Shown in pieces: positions 35,532 through 43,686 of a DNA stretch of 64,000 bases. The stretch covers positions 1 to 64,000 of the forward strand of contig NZ_JASXSI010000003.1 in NCBI RefSeq assembly GCF_030315685.1, read 5' to 3'. The position numbers and the translations under genes were made by a program. The stretch is from Gordonia sp. ABSL11-1 (GTDB lineage Bacteria > Actinomycetota > Actinomycetes > Mycobacteriales > Mycobacteriaceae). How positions within the stretch are numbered: position 1 is the first letter of the stretch; the number at the start of each line of letters is the position of its first letter. The notes beneath the pieces were generated by a model. That model was not told where the DNA came from and made no database searches. It worked only from the letters and a program-made list of their open reading frames with translations.

Positions 35532-36293
35532 ATGGAGCGACGGTCGGGCCTCGGGCAGATGTGCTGGCCCGAACTGTCGGACCGCACCGTCACCCTGCTC
35601 GTGCCGACCGGTGCAACCGAGCAGCACGGGCCGCACCTCCCGCTCGACACCGACACCCGGATCGCCGGGCTGGTCGCCTCGCGTGCGGCGGCCCGCCTCG
35701 CCGGCGACGACCCCACCGACGACAACCGCACCGACGACGACCCCACCGACGACGGCCGGCTGATCGTCACCGCGCCCGCCCTGTCCTACGGCGCGAGCGG
35801 CGAGCACGAGGGTTTCCCGGGCACGATCTCCGTCGGACACGAGGCCCTGCACCTGCTGCTCATCGAGTACGGGCGCAGCGCCTGCCGGTGGGCCGACCGG
35901 CTGGTCTTCGTCAACGGTCACGGTGGCAACGGTGCCACCCTGGTCGCGGCCGTCGAACGGCTGCGATACGAGGGCCGGGACGTCGCGTGGTTCCCGTGCG
36001 CCGTCCCCGGCGGCGATGCGCACGCAGGTGTCACGGAAACATCTGTGCTCCTTCACTTCTCACCCGAGTCCGTGTCCATGTCGGTGGCCGAGACGGGCAA
36101 CGTCGCGCCCATCGCCACGTTGCTGCCCACCCTGCGCGACGGCGGTGTGGCCGCGGTGAGCCGTAACGGTGTGCTGGGCGACCCGGCCGGTGCGACGCAG
36201 GAGCACGGCGCGGACATCACCGAGACGATGATCGCCGGCCTGGTGTCGGCGGTGCGCGACTGGAACGTCGGGGACAGGGGACGCCTACGATGA
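35532..36293 (+). CDS. mftE: Mycofactocin precursor peptide peptidase
   Basis: 253 residues of the creatininase family. The metal ligands are seen in TGATEQHGPHLPLDTD (Glu, His and Asp near residues 31-42), VNGHGGNG (His near residue 130) and a later Glu in GVTETSVLLH. MftE cuts the modified MftA to release AHDP. An acidic insert of about 18 residues (DDPTDDNRTDD) made of 15-bp repeats interrupts the region near residues 58-77. It overlaps mftF by four bases (ATGA) and seems to start a separate mftEFG unit. Confidence 0.93.
   Translation: MERRSGLGQMCWPELSDRTVTLLVPTGATEQHGPHLPLDTDTRIAGLVASRAAARLAGDDPTDDNRTDDDPTDDGRLIVTAPALSYGASGEHEGFPGTISVGHEALHLLLIEYGRSACRWADRLVFVNGHGGNGATLVAAVERLRYEGRDVAWFPCAVPGGDAHAGVTETSVLLHFSPESVSMSVAETGNVAPIATLLPTLRDGGVAAVSRNGVLGDPAGATQEHGADITETMIAGLVSAVRDWNVGDRGRLR
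35703..35759 (+). repeat. 15-bp tandem repeat inside mftE
   Basis: GACGACCCCACC-type 15-bp units occur about 3.8 times in frame, coding for DDPTD/DDNRT/DDDPT blocks. It lies in a surface loop of the peptidase between the first metal ligands and the body of the fold. Confidence 0.75.
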
Positions 36294-37726
36294 CCGCGGT
36301 GGACAAGGAGCCGCAGGCCACCGCCACGGTCGACAACACGTTGCCCGACGGCTTCCAGGTGCAGATCGACATGCGATGCGCGCGGCATCGCGACCTTCGC
36401 TACCTCGTGGGCGGTTCGCCGACCCGGATGCTCCGACTGACCGACGCGGCCCTCGGCATGACCTCCGCCGACGGCCGCATCGAGGTGTGCGACCCCGCGA
36501 CCCGGAGCCTCGCCCGCCGGCTCCTCGACAGCGGAATCGCCAACCCGCGCCCCATGTTCGGGCCTCGGCCCGACGATGTGACCGTCGTCGTACCGGTGCG
36601 CGGAAATCAGTCGGGGGTGGATCGGCTCCTTCGTGCGGTCGCCGGTACGAAGGTCATCGTCGTCGACGACGGCTCGCCGCAGCCGATCGTCGCCACCGGT
36701 GCCGACGTCACCGTGATCCGGCTCGACGAGAACCGGGGACCGTCAGCCGCGCGGAACGTGGGCGCCGCCGCCGCGACGACCGACTTCGTCGCCTTCCTCG
36801 ATTCGGATGTCGTCCCTCCCGCGGACTGGTTGACGATGCTCCTCGGGCACTTCTCCGATCCGGCGGTCGCCATCGTGGCGCCCCGGATCGTCGGACTCAG
36901 CCGCGCGGACCGTGGCGCGTCGATCGCGGAGCGCTACGAGAACGGCTACTCCTCGCTCGACATGGGACCCGAGGAATGTGCCGTCGTCCCCGGAAGTCGC
37001 GTCCCCTACGTCCCGAGCGCAGCGATGGTGGTGCGGCGCGGCATGTTTGACGGATTCGACGAAACGCTTCGGGTGGCCGAGGACGTGGATCTGTGCTGGC
37101 GGACGCACAAGGCGGGGTGGCGGGTGCGCTACGACCCGGTGGCCCGGGTCTCCCATGATCACCGCACCGATGTCCGGTCGGTGCTCGATCGGCGGCGCTA
37201 TTACGGCACCGGCGCGTCCTACCTCGCGGACCGACACGGCGGATTCGCCGCGCCGGTCGTGATGTCGATCCCCATGGCCATCGCCGTCGTCGCCCTGATG
37301 ACCCGGACCCGGGTCGGCCTCGCGATCGCCGTCATCATTCTCGGGCAGCTCGGGATGCGACTCCGACAGCGACTGGGCGAGCTGCCGGGCGCACCCCTCG
37401 TCGCGACCCAGATGACCGGCCGGGCGGTCGGATTCGGTCTGTTGCAGGCAGGTGGTGCGGTCTGCCGACACTACTGGCCGGTCGCGCTGATCCTCGCGGT
37501 GATCTCGGCCCGCTTCCGGCGGCTGGCGGTCGAGATCGCCGTCGCCGAGGGGGTCGTATCGTGGGTGCGTCACGCCGTCGCCGAACCCGCGACGGGCCCG
37601 GCGATGGGGCCGCTGACCTATACGCTGTTCCGCCGGCTCGACGACCTCGCCTACGGTGCCGGCCTCTGGCAGGGGGCCCTCACGCACCGCGATCTCGGCG
37701 CACTCCGACCGGTCCTGACGACATAG
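36290..37726 (+). CDS. mftF: Mycofactocin glycosyltransferase
   Basis: 478 residues. A GT2 domain occupies about residues 95-320: VTVVVPVRGN, VIVVDDGSPQ, ENRGPSAARNVG, FLDSDVVPPADW (metal site) and RVAEDVDLCWRTHKAG. Hydrophobic segments around 325-345 and 395-410 anchor it to the membrane. The N-terminal 90 residues are the MftF-specific extension (LPDGFQVQIDMRC). MftF adds beta-1,4-glucose units to mycofactocin. It overlaps mftE by four bases and precedes mftG by two. Confidence 0.95.
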   Translation: MTAVDKEPQATATVDNTLPDGFQVQIDMRCARHRDLRYLVGGSPTRMLRLTDAALGMTSADGRIEVCDPATRSLARRLLDSGIANPRPMFGPRPDDVTVVVPVRGNQSGVDRLLRAVAGTKVIVVDDGSPQPIVATGADVTVIRLDENRGPSAARNVGAAAATTDFVAFLDSDVVPPADWLTMLLGHFSDPAVAIVAPRIVGLSRADRGASIAERYENGYSSLDMGPEECAVVPGSRVPYVPSAAMVVRRGMFDGFDETLRVAEDVDLCWRTHKAGWRVRYDPVARVSHDHRTDVRSVLDRRRYYGTGASYLADRHGGFAAPVVMSIPMAIAVVALMTRTRVGLAIAVIILGQLGMRLRQRLGELPGAPLVATQMTGRAVGFGLLQAGGAVCRHYWPVALILAVISARFRRLAVEIAVAEGVVSWVRHAVAEPATGPAMGPLTYTLFRRLDDLAYGAGLWQGALTHRDLGALRPVLTT

Positions 37727-37728
37727 CC

Positions 37729-39063
37729 ATGTCGCGTGACGATCTGCCGTCGCGCGTCGACGTGATCGTCGTGGGCGCAGGGAGTGCCGGATGTGTCATC
37801 GCAGAACGGCTGTCGCGCAATCCCGATCGCTCGGTCCTGCTGCTCGACCGTGGGCCGCACGAATGGCCGACCACGCAGATCCGTGACCTGGGAGTACTGC
37901 CCATCTCCGCCGGCTCGCCCTACGCCCAGGCCTACGACGAGGCATCCGGGCTCGGTGTCATCCGCGGCCGCGGACTCGGCGGGTCGTCGTCGGTCAATGG
38001 CGGCTACTTCCTCCGATGGCATCCGGGTGATTTCGACGACTGGCCCACCGGCTGGACGGCCGACGACGTCGCGGCCGCTTACGCAGAGCTCGATGCGCCG
38101 GGCGGAACCATGGGCGTGTCGGCCTTCGCCGACGACGAACTCGCCGACGTGGTACCGAGATTCGAGGCGTACTGGGCGCGGTCGATGCCGATCCGCCGCG
38201 CCGACGACCCGTGGCCGATCGTCGGAGTGAACCGGGTGCGGTCGAATCGCGAGGGCGACGGGCGTCGCACGGCTGCCGAGGCCTACCTGCGGGCGGCACT
38301 CGGCCGGCAGAACCTGGTCGTCGCGACCGTGGCGGAGGTGACCGCGGTGACGTCGGTCGGTCGCACCGTGACAGGCGTCGACGTCGGTGGCATCACCATC
38401 GACTGCGGTGAGGTGGTCCTGAGCGCCGGCACCCTGGGCACCGCGGCGATCCTGCTGCGGTCGGGACTCGACATGCTCGGCGACGCCGATGAGTTGCCGG
38501 TCCACGAGCATCGCGAGGTGCTCGTGCACTACCGGGCCCGGTGGGGATCCGGGCGGGCGGCGACACGGCCACTCCTGCAGTCGGTGGTGCACACCGCTGA
38601 TGACATCGAGATCCGTTGCTACAGCGACGATATGGCGAACTACATCAAAGGTCTCCCGCCGGCGGGGCCCGCGATGGGTGTCGCGGTGATGCGGCCGGGG
38701 ACACCCGGGTCGGTGCGGCTGAACCGGACCGGGTTGACCATCGATCTCGGGACGGTCGACGACGTGGCGGCCACCCGCTTCGAGCACGGTGTGGGTGCCG
38801 TCGCCGAGATGCTGCGGTCGGATCTGTTCGCGGGCGACGTGAATCCGGACTCGGTCGCCGCCGACCCGGTGGTGCGCACCTCGCAGCACGCGTGGGGCAG
38901 CATGCCGATGGGTGAGCGGACCGACTGGCTCGGCGGGGTGATCGGAGTACACGGACTGCGGGTTGTCGACGGGTCGATCCTGCCCACGGCCGGCCGCAGC
39001 GGTCCGCACGCCACGATCATGATGACCGCATGCCGTATCGGGGACCGCCTCCTGGAGCGCTGA
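37729..39063 (+). CDS. mftG: Mycofactocin dehydrogenase, GMC family
   Basis: 444 residues from ATG 37729, two bases after mftF. The FAD-binding GAGSAGCVIAERLS opens the protein, and the GMC signature GRGLGGSSSVNGGYFLR follows near residue 84. The active-site region near the C-terminus has SQHAWGSMPMG and TAGRSGPHATIMMTA. It is somewhat shorter than typical GMC oxidases of 500 or more residues, as is usual for MftG. MftG passes electrons from mycofactocinol to the respiratory chain. It closes the mft locus. Confidence 0.93.
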   Translation: MSRDDLPSRVDVIVVGAGSAGCVIAERLSRNPDRSVLLLDRGPHEWPTTQIRDLGVLPISAGSPYAQAYDEASGLGVIRGRGLGGSSSVNGGYFLRWHPGDFDDWPTGWTADDVAAAYAELDAPGGTMGVSAFADDELADVVPRFEAYWARSMPIRRADDPWPIVGVNRVRSNREGDGRRTAAEAYLRAALGRQNLVVATVAEVTAVTSVGRTVTGVDVGGITIDCGEVVLSAGTLGTAAILLRSGLDMLGDADELPVHEHREVLVHYRARWGSGRAATRPLLQSVVHTADDIEIRCYSDDMANYIKGLPPAGPAMGVAVMRPGTPGSVRLNRTGLTIDLGTVDDVAATRFEHGVGAVAEMLRSDLFAGDVNPDSVAADPVVRTSQHAWGSMPMGERTDWLGGVIGVHGLRVVDGSILPTAGRSGPHATIMMTACRIGDRLLER

Positions 39064-39096
39064 CGGGGCGCCGGGATGAGCCGTAGGGTGGGGGAC

Positions 39097-39525
39097 ATGG
39101 CTGCTTCCCTGGACGATCCGGAGATCCGAGACTTCCTCTCGAGCGGGACCAAGACGGGCCACCTCGGCTATCTGGCCAAGGATGGCCGACCGCTAGGTGC
39201 GCCCGTCTGGTTCGTTCTCGACGGCGAGCGGATCGCCTTCAACACCGGTGCGATGACCGCGAAAGGTCGTGCCATCAACCGTGATCCGCGCGTGGTGCTG
39301 ACGGTCGACCTGCCGGAGCCGCCGTATGCGTTCGTCCAGATCCAGGGGCGGGCGGAGGTGACCGACGACCTCGACGAGGTGCGTCGCATCGCAACTCTGG
39401 CCGGCGAACGGTACATGGGTGCCGACCGTGCCGAGGAGTTCGGCGCACGGAACGGGGTGGAGGGTGAGCTGGCGGTCTGGATCGAGCCGACGACCGTCAT
39501 CGGCGCACTCGACGTGTTGGGCTGA
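39097..39525 (+). CDS. PPOX-class F420-dependent-type flavin/deazaflavin oxidoreductase
   Basis: 142 residues forming a split beta-barrel. GTKTGHLGYLAKDGRPLGAPVWFVLDGERIAFNTG and KGRAINRDPRVVLTVDL match the PPOX/FDOR fold that binds F420 or FMN. ATG 39097 is chosen because GGGTGGGGG lies just before it; ATG 39076 is an alternative. The protein may reduce an enoyl or quinone-like substrate, but no substrate can be assigned. It follows mftG by 33 bp on the same strand, so a role near mycofactocin redox chemistry is possible but unproven. Confidence 0.82.
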   Translation: MAASLDDPEIRDFLSSGTKTGHLGYLAKDGRPLGAPVWFVLDGERIAFNTGAMTAKGRAINRDPRVVLTVDLPEPPYAFVQIQGRAEVTDDLDEVRRIATLAGERYMGADRAEEFGARNGVEGELAVWIEPTTVIGALDVLG

Positions 39526-39595
39526 CAGGCTCCAGCCAACGCCTTGTTGAAAACAGTCATCACTGGCGCGTGACCCTTCCCCGCCATGCGCGCCC

Positions 39596-40728
39596 TTGCC
39601 CGTCACCGTGCTGTCCGGATTTCTCGGCGCGGGCAAGACGACCCTGCTCATCCACATCCTCGCCAACCGTGCCGGCAACCGGGTCGCGGTGATCGTGAAC
39701 GACATGGGCGAGGTCAACGTCGATGCCTCGCTGATCGGTCTCGGTGGGTTCGAACTCTTGTGCATGAGCGGCTCGTCGAACTCACCAACGGGTGCATCTG
39801 TTGCACCCTCCGCGACGATCTCGTCGAGTCCGTCGGTGAACTCGCCCGTGCCGGGAGGTTCGAGTAGCTGGTGGTCGAGTCGACCGGCATTTCCGAGCCG
39901 ATGCCGGTGGCGGCCAGCATCGACCGGGTCTTCGACGACGGTTCGTCGCCCGGCGATGTCGCGCGATTGGACACGATGATGACAGTGGTGGATTGTGCGA
40001 CGTTCCCGGAGCTCGTCGCGGGTGACCGCCACGACGAGCGGGCGATGGAAGCCGAAGGGGGCGAACATCGTTCGATCTCCGATCTGCTCATCGACCAGGT
40101 CGAGTCCGCCGACGTCGTCGTCCTCGGCAAGGCGGACCTGGTCACCGATCAGGTACGCGGTGCCGTCGAGGCGATGGTGCGGCGGCTGAATCCACGAGCG
40201 GACGTCGTCGTCGGCGATCGGGGTGCGGTGCCTCTTGAACGTGTCGTCGGGACAGGGCTCTTCGATCACGAGGCCGCGTCGTCGGTCGCAGGTTGGGACG
40301 ATGCACTGCTCGGTGGTCACGTGCCCGAGCCCGAGGAGTACGAGATCTCCTCGACCGTGTTCCGCTCCGATCGGCCCTTTCACCCCGCGCGGCTGGCGCA
40401 GGTGCTCGCCGACCTGCGAGGAGTGCTGCGCAGCAAGGGATTCTGCTGGATCGCAAGCCGCCCCGAGGTCCTGGCGGTCTGGTCCCAGGCCGGTCCGAAT
40501 CTGGTCATCGAGCCTGCACAGTACTGGGAAGCCGACGACGGCGCGACCGCTCTCGGCCCGTCGCAAGGGGTGGTGCTGATCGGTGTCCGACTCGACGCCC
40601 CCGCAGTACACGGCCTCCTCGGGTCGGCTCTGTTGACCGATGGCGAACTCTCGCAAGGGCCCGACGCCTGGCGCGGATCTCCGGACCCGTTGCCGACATG
40701 GGAGATGCCGTCCGTGCACTCGCACTGA
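39596..40728 (+). pseudogene. CobW/COG0523 GTPase, frameshifted and with a nonsense codon
   Basis: From TTG 39596 it reads [17 protein letters not shown], with a proper P-loop, and [13 protein letters not shown] shift near 39762 puts the next part ([21 protein letters not shown], the CxCC metal motif) in another frame. An in-frame TAG at 39867-39869 then interrupts before [11 protein letters not shown]. The rest (VVLGKADLVTD, then the CobW C-terminal domain) is open to the end. COG0523 proteins are metal chaperone GTPases, often zinc-regulated. Two independent lesions make it non-functional unless the reads are wrong. Confidence 0.85.
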
Positions 40729-40788
40729 CGGCCGACCAGGTGCGCCCGGCGGACATGGCCGTCAAACATGGGATGTTAGGGTGTCTTG

Positions 40789-41466
40789 ATGCCCGACCTG
40801 ATCACGCCACCGCCCCGCACCAGCGAACTCGTCGTCGGCCGTATGCAGGACATGATCCGCAGCGGCCGGTGGCCCGTCGGCGAGCGCATACCAGCCGAGC
40901 CGGAACTCGTCGCGCACTTCGGCGTGGGCCGCAACACCATCCGCGAAGCGGTTCGGGCGCTGGAGTACTCCGGGATGCTCGTGCCACGGCGCGGCGACGG
41001 CACCTACGTGCGCAGCCGGAACGTCCTCGCTGCGGCCATCGAACGATGCCTGCCCGGACCGGCGCATCTCGATCTGCTCGAGGCCCGGCGAGCTGTCGAG
41101 ACGGAGGCGGCGGCGTCGGCAGCCGAGCGGGCGACCCCGCCACAGGTCGTCGCTTTGCAGGAGTGCCTCGCAGGAGCCGAGGCGGCGCTGTCGGCGGGTG
41201 ATATCGAGGCATATGCGCAGGCGGACATCGTCTTTCACACGAGAGTGGTCGACGCGTCGGGAAACGGTCTGCTGATCGAGCTGTATGGCGGGATCGTCGA
41301 GGTCATGCAGCGGATGCACGCGGTGATCGTCGACGCGACCGTGACCGACAGACAGCATCCACAGGGGCATCGGGAACTCGTCGAGGCGATCGAGGCGGGT
41401 GACGCCGATGCGGCACGTGCAGCGGTGCACTCCTATCTCGAAGAGGCGAGACGGGGGCTGGCGTGA
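40789..41466 (+). CDS. GntR-family (FadR/FCD) regulator
   Basis: 225 residues from ATG 40789, with TTG three bases earlier as an alternative. The winged helix-turn-helix is clear (EPELVAHFGVGRNTIREAVRALEYSGMLVPRRGDGTYV, about residues 35-75), and the C-terminal FCD domain is helical with ligand-type residues (RRAVETEAA, HTRVVDASGN, HRELVEAIEAGD). A TAGGGT -10-like box ends six bases before the ATG, so the mRNA may be leaderless. It overlaps the MFS gene and probably controls it. Confidence 0.88.
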   Translation: MPDLITPPPRTSELVVGRMQDMIRSGRWPVGERIPAEPELVAHFGVGRNTIREAVRALEYSGMLVPRRGDGTYVRSRNVLAAAIERCLPGPAHLDLLEARRAVETEAAASAAERATPPQVVALQECLAGAEAALSAGDIEAYAQADIVFHTRVVDASGNGLLIELYGGIVEVMQRMHAVIVDATVTDRQHPQGHRELVEAIEAGDADAARAAVHSYLEEARRGLA

Positions 41467-42695
41467 TGTCGGGGAAGACGTCGACCCGAGCGACGACCGA
41501 CGGGACCGCGGACACCGACGGGCCCGACCGGAACGCGCCGCGCGGTGTCGCCGCGGTCATCGCCGCCGTCGGGATCATGCTCGTCGCGGCCAATCTCCGT
41601 CCGCCGGTGGTGTCGGTGGCTCCGCTGATCGACGACATCATGGGCGACCTCGTAGTCACGAGTGCGATCGCAGGACTGCTGACGACATTGCCGGTCCTGT
41701 TCTTCGGCCTGAGCGCACCTTTCGCTCCACGGATCGCGGCCCGATTCGGTATCGAGCGAACCGTTTTCGTCTCGCTGATCGTCCTGATCCTCGGCATGGC
41801 ACTGCGCTTCGTGCCTCACCCGATCAGTCTGTTCGCGGGATCCGCGGTCATCGGTGCCGCGATCGGAATCTGCAATGTGGTGCTTCCGGCGTTGATCAAA
41901 CGGGATTTCGCGCACCGATCAGGTCTGATGACGGGCCTCTACTCGATGACGCTGTCGGGCGGCGCCGCCGTCGCGGCAGCGCTGACGGTCCCGATCGACG
42001 AGCGGCTCGACGGCAACTGGCGGCTGACCCTGACGACGTGGGCCGTGCTCGCCGTCGTTGCGATGGTGGTCTGGGTGCCGCAGTTGACGCGTGTTCACCG
42101 GATCGCGGTGTCGTCGGGAACGGTTTCCTTGCGGGGCAACAGGATCGCGTGGGCGATCACCGTGTTCATGGGCACCCAGTCGCTGGTGTTCTACACGTTC
42201 GGTGCGTGGTTGCCGCAGTATCTTCTCGACCACGGTCGGAGCGACGCGCAGGCGGGCACGATACTCGCCATCGGTCAGGTGGTGGCACTGCTGGCGTCGT
42301 TGGTGATCCCCATCGTCGCCGGCCGATTCGCCGACCAGCGGGTCATCACGCTGATCGTCGTCGCGGTCTGTGCGATCGGGTTCATCGGCCTGGTGAGCAC
42401 CGATCAGGTGGTCACTCTGTGGGTCATGCTCATCATGTTCGGTCCGGGCGCATCGATCAGCCTCGCCTTGCTGTTCATGGTGTTGCGCAGTCCCTCCACA
42501 CGAGTGACCGGCCAGGTGTCGGGGATGGCGCAGTCGATCGGCTACGTCGTCGCGGCGATCGGGCCGATCGTGATCGGCGCGCTGCACGACGCGACCGGTT
42601 CGTGGACGCTGGCCATGGGCGTCCTCGGCCTGGTCCTGATCCCGCAGGCGGGTTCCGCTCTGGTGGCGGCCAGAAACGTCAAGATGCGTGTCTGA
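41466..42695 (+). CDS. MFS transporter, CynX/NimT-like
   Basis: About 409 residues with 12 predicted membrane helices. LVAANLRPPVVSVAPLIDDI in the first helix is the signature of the cyanate/nitroimidazole transporter group. It starts within the stop of the GntR gene, at ATG 41466 or the GTG three bases earlier, so the pair is coupled. The cytosolic N-terminus is about 25 residues and polar. The substrate is not evident; the neighbouring amidase and racemase genes suggest a small nitrogenous compound. It faces the racemase gene convergently. Confidence 0.88.
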   Translation: MSGKTSTRATTDGTADTDGPDRNAPRGVAAVIAAVGIMLVAANLRPPVVSVAPLIDDIMGDLVVTSAIAGLLTTLPVLFFGLSAPFAPRIAARFGIERTVFVSLIVLILGMALRFVPHPISLFAGSAVIGAAIGICNVVLPALIKRDFAHRSGLMTGLYSMTLSGGAAVAAALTVPIDERLDGNWRLTLTTWAVLAVVAMVVWVPQLTRVHRIAVSSGTVSLRGNRIAWAITVFMGTQSLVFYTFGAWLPQYLLDHGRSDAQAGTILAIGQVVALLASLVIPIVAGRFADQRVITLIVVAVCAIGFIGLVSTDQVVTLWVMLIMFGPGASISLALLFMVLRSPSTRVTGQVSGMAQSIGYVVAAIGPIVIGALHDATGSWTLAMGVLGLVLIPQAGSALVAARNVKMRV

Positions 42696-42831
42696 CCTCT
42701 CGATCAGGCAGGCGGCTCGAATCCCGCCGACCGGGTCCAGATTGTCGCTGACCGGGCCCAGCTTCTCGGTGATCGGGCCGACCGACCGACGTGGACGACG
42801 CGGCGGGAGCGACCGGAGCGCGCGACGTCAT

Positions 42832-42930
42832 CTGGACACGGTCGGCGAAATCCTGGACACGGTCGGCAAGATCCTGGATACGGTCGGCAAGATCCTGGAC
42901 ACGGTCAGCGAGGGTCTGGGCACGGTCAGG
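42832..42930. repeat. 21-bp tandem repeat, 4.7 copies, between convergent genes
   Basis: The unit begins CTGGACACGGTCGGC plus six more bases and recurs at 42832, 42853, 42874, 42895 and, partly, 42916. In one plus-strand frame it codes for a seven-residue repeat (ILDTVGK), but no start or gene-like context supports translation. The 248-bp gap between the MFS and racemase genes holds nothing else recognisable. Confidence 0.85.
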
Positions 42931-42943
42931 GGACGAAAAGTGC

Positions 42944-43672
42944 TCAGCCCCGGCCGAAGTCGCGCAACTGGCCCGAGTAGGGCTTCGGGAGTGGGGGAGC
43001 GAACTCGCCGGACGCGGTGCCGGTGCGCAGTCCCATCGCCGCCATGGCAGTCAGCATGCCGACGCCGGCGGCGATGCCGTCGATCACGGGCGCCCCGATC
43101 GCGTCGCTGATGCGCCGCGGAAGGTCCGCCATCCCTGCGCAACCCAGGATGATCGCGTCCGAACCGTCGGACAACAATGCCTCTCGACACGCCTTCTCGA
43201 GGATGTCGGCGGTGGCCGGGTTGGTCTCCAGTTCGAGGACCGGGATGTCGCAGGCGTGAACGCCCAGACACTGTCGGGAGAATCCGTGATGTGCAACGAG
43301 ATCGGTGGCCCGACCGATGGTCCGGTGCAGCGTCGTGACGACCGAGAATCCACGCCCCAGCGGCGCCGCGAGATGCATTGCGGCCTCGGCGATGCCGAGT
43401 ACGGGCGCGTCGGCCATCTCACGCGCGGCATCGATCCCGGGGTCTCCGAAACAGGCGATCAGGTAGCCGTCGCAATCGGGGTGCTCCGCGATCGCGCGGA
43501 GCACGCCCGGCACCGCCAACGCCTCATCGTAGTGACTCTCGATCGACGCCGGGCCCATCGACGACGTCACCGGGATGATCTCGGCGTCGGGGCGGGCGAC
43601 CGCGGACGCCGCGACGGCGATGATGTCGGTCATCGCCGTCGCGGTGTTGGGGTTGATGACGCAGATGCGCAT
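42944..43672 (-). CDS. Asp/Glu/hydantoin racemase family protein
   Basis: 242 residues. The family's two catalytic cysteines are seen in LIACFGDPG near residue 74 and ILGCAGMADL near residue 182, and the N-terminus MRICVINPNT is typical. Members racemise hydantoins, allantoin or aspartate without cofactor. It lies 14 bases downstream of an NCS1 transporter for nucleobase or hydantoin-like compounds, so hydantoin or allantoin racemase is the best guess. The ATG at 43672 is the only sensible start. Confidence 0.87.
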   Translation of the reverse strand: MRICVINPNTATAMTDIIAVAASAVARPDAEIIPVTSSMGPASIESHYDEALAVPGVLRAIAEHPDCDGYLIACFGDPGIDAAREMADAPVLGIAEAAMHLAAPLGRGFSVVTTLHRTIGRATDLVAHHGFSRQCLGVHACDIPVLELETNPATADILEKACREALLSDGSDAIILGCAGMADLPRRISDAIGAPVIDGIAAGVGMLTAMAAMGLRTGTASGEFAPPLPKPYSGQLRDFGRG

Positions 43673-43686
43673 CGTGGTCCGCGGAC

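Noticed and set aside
42696-42830. Possible gene between the MFS gene and the 21-bp repeat
   Set aside because: Only repeated CTGACCGGGCC-like sequence without start, motif or conserved frame.
42832-42930. CRISPR array or small coiled-coil gene
   Set aside because: No spacers between the 21-bp units; no start codon with ribosome-binding site and no gene-like context.
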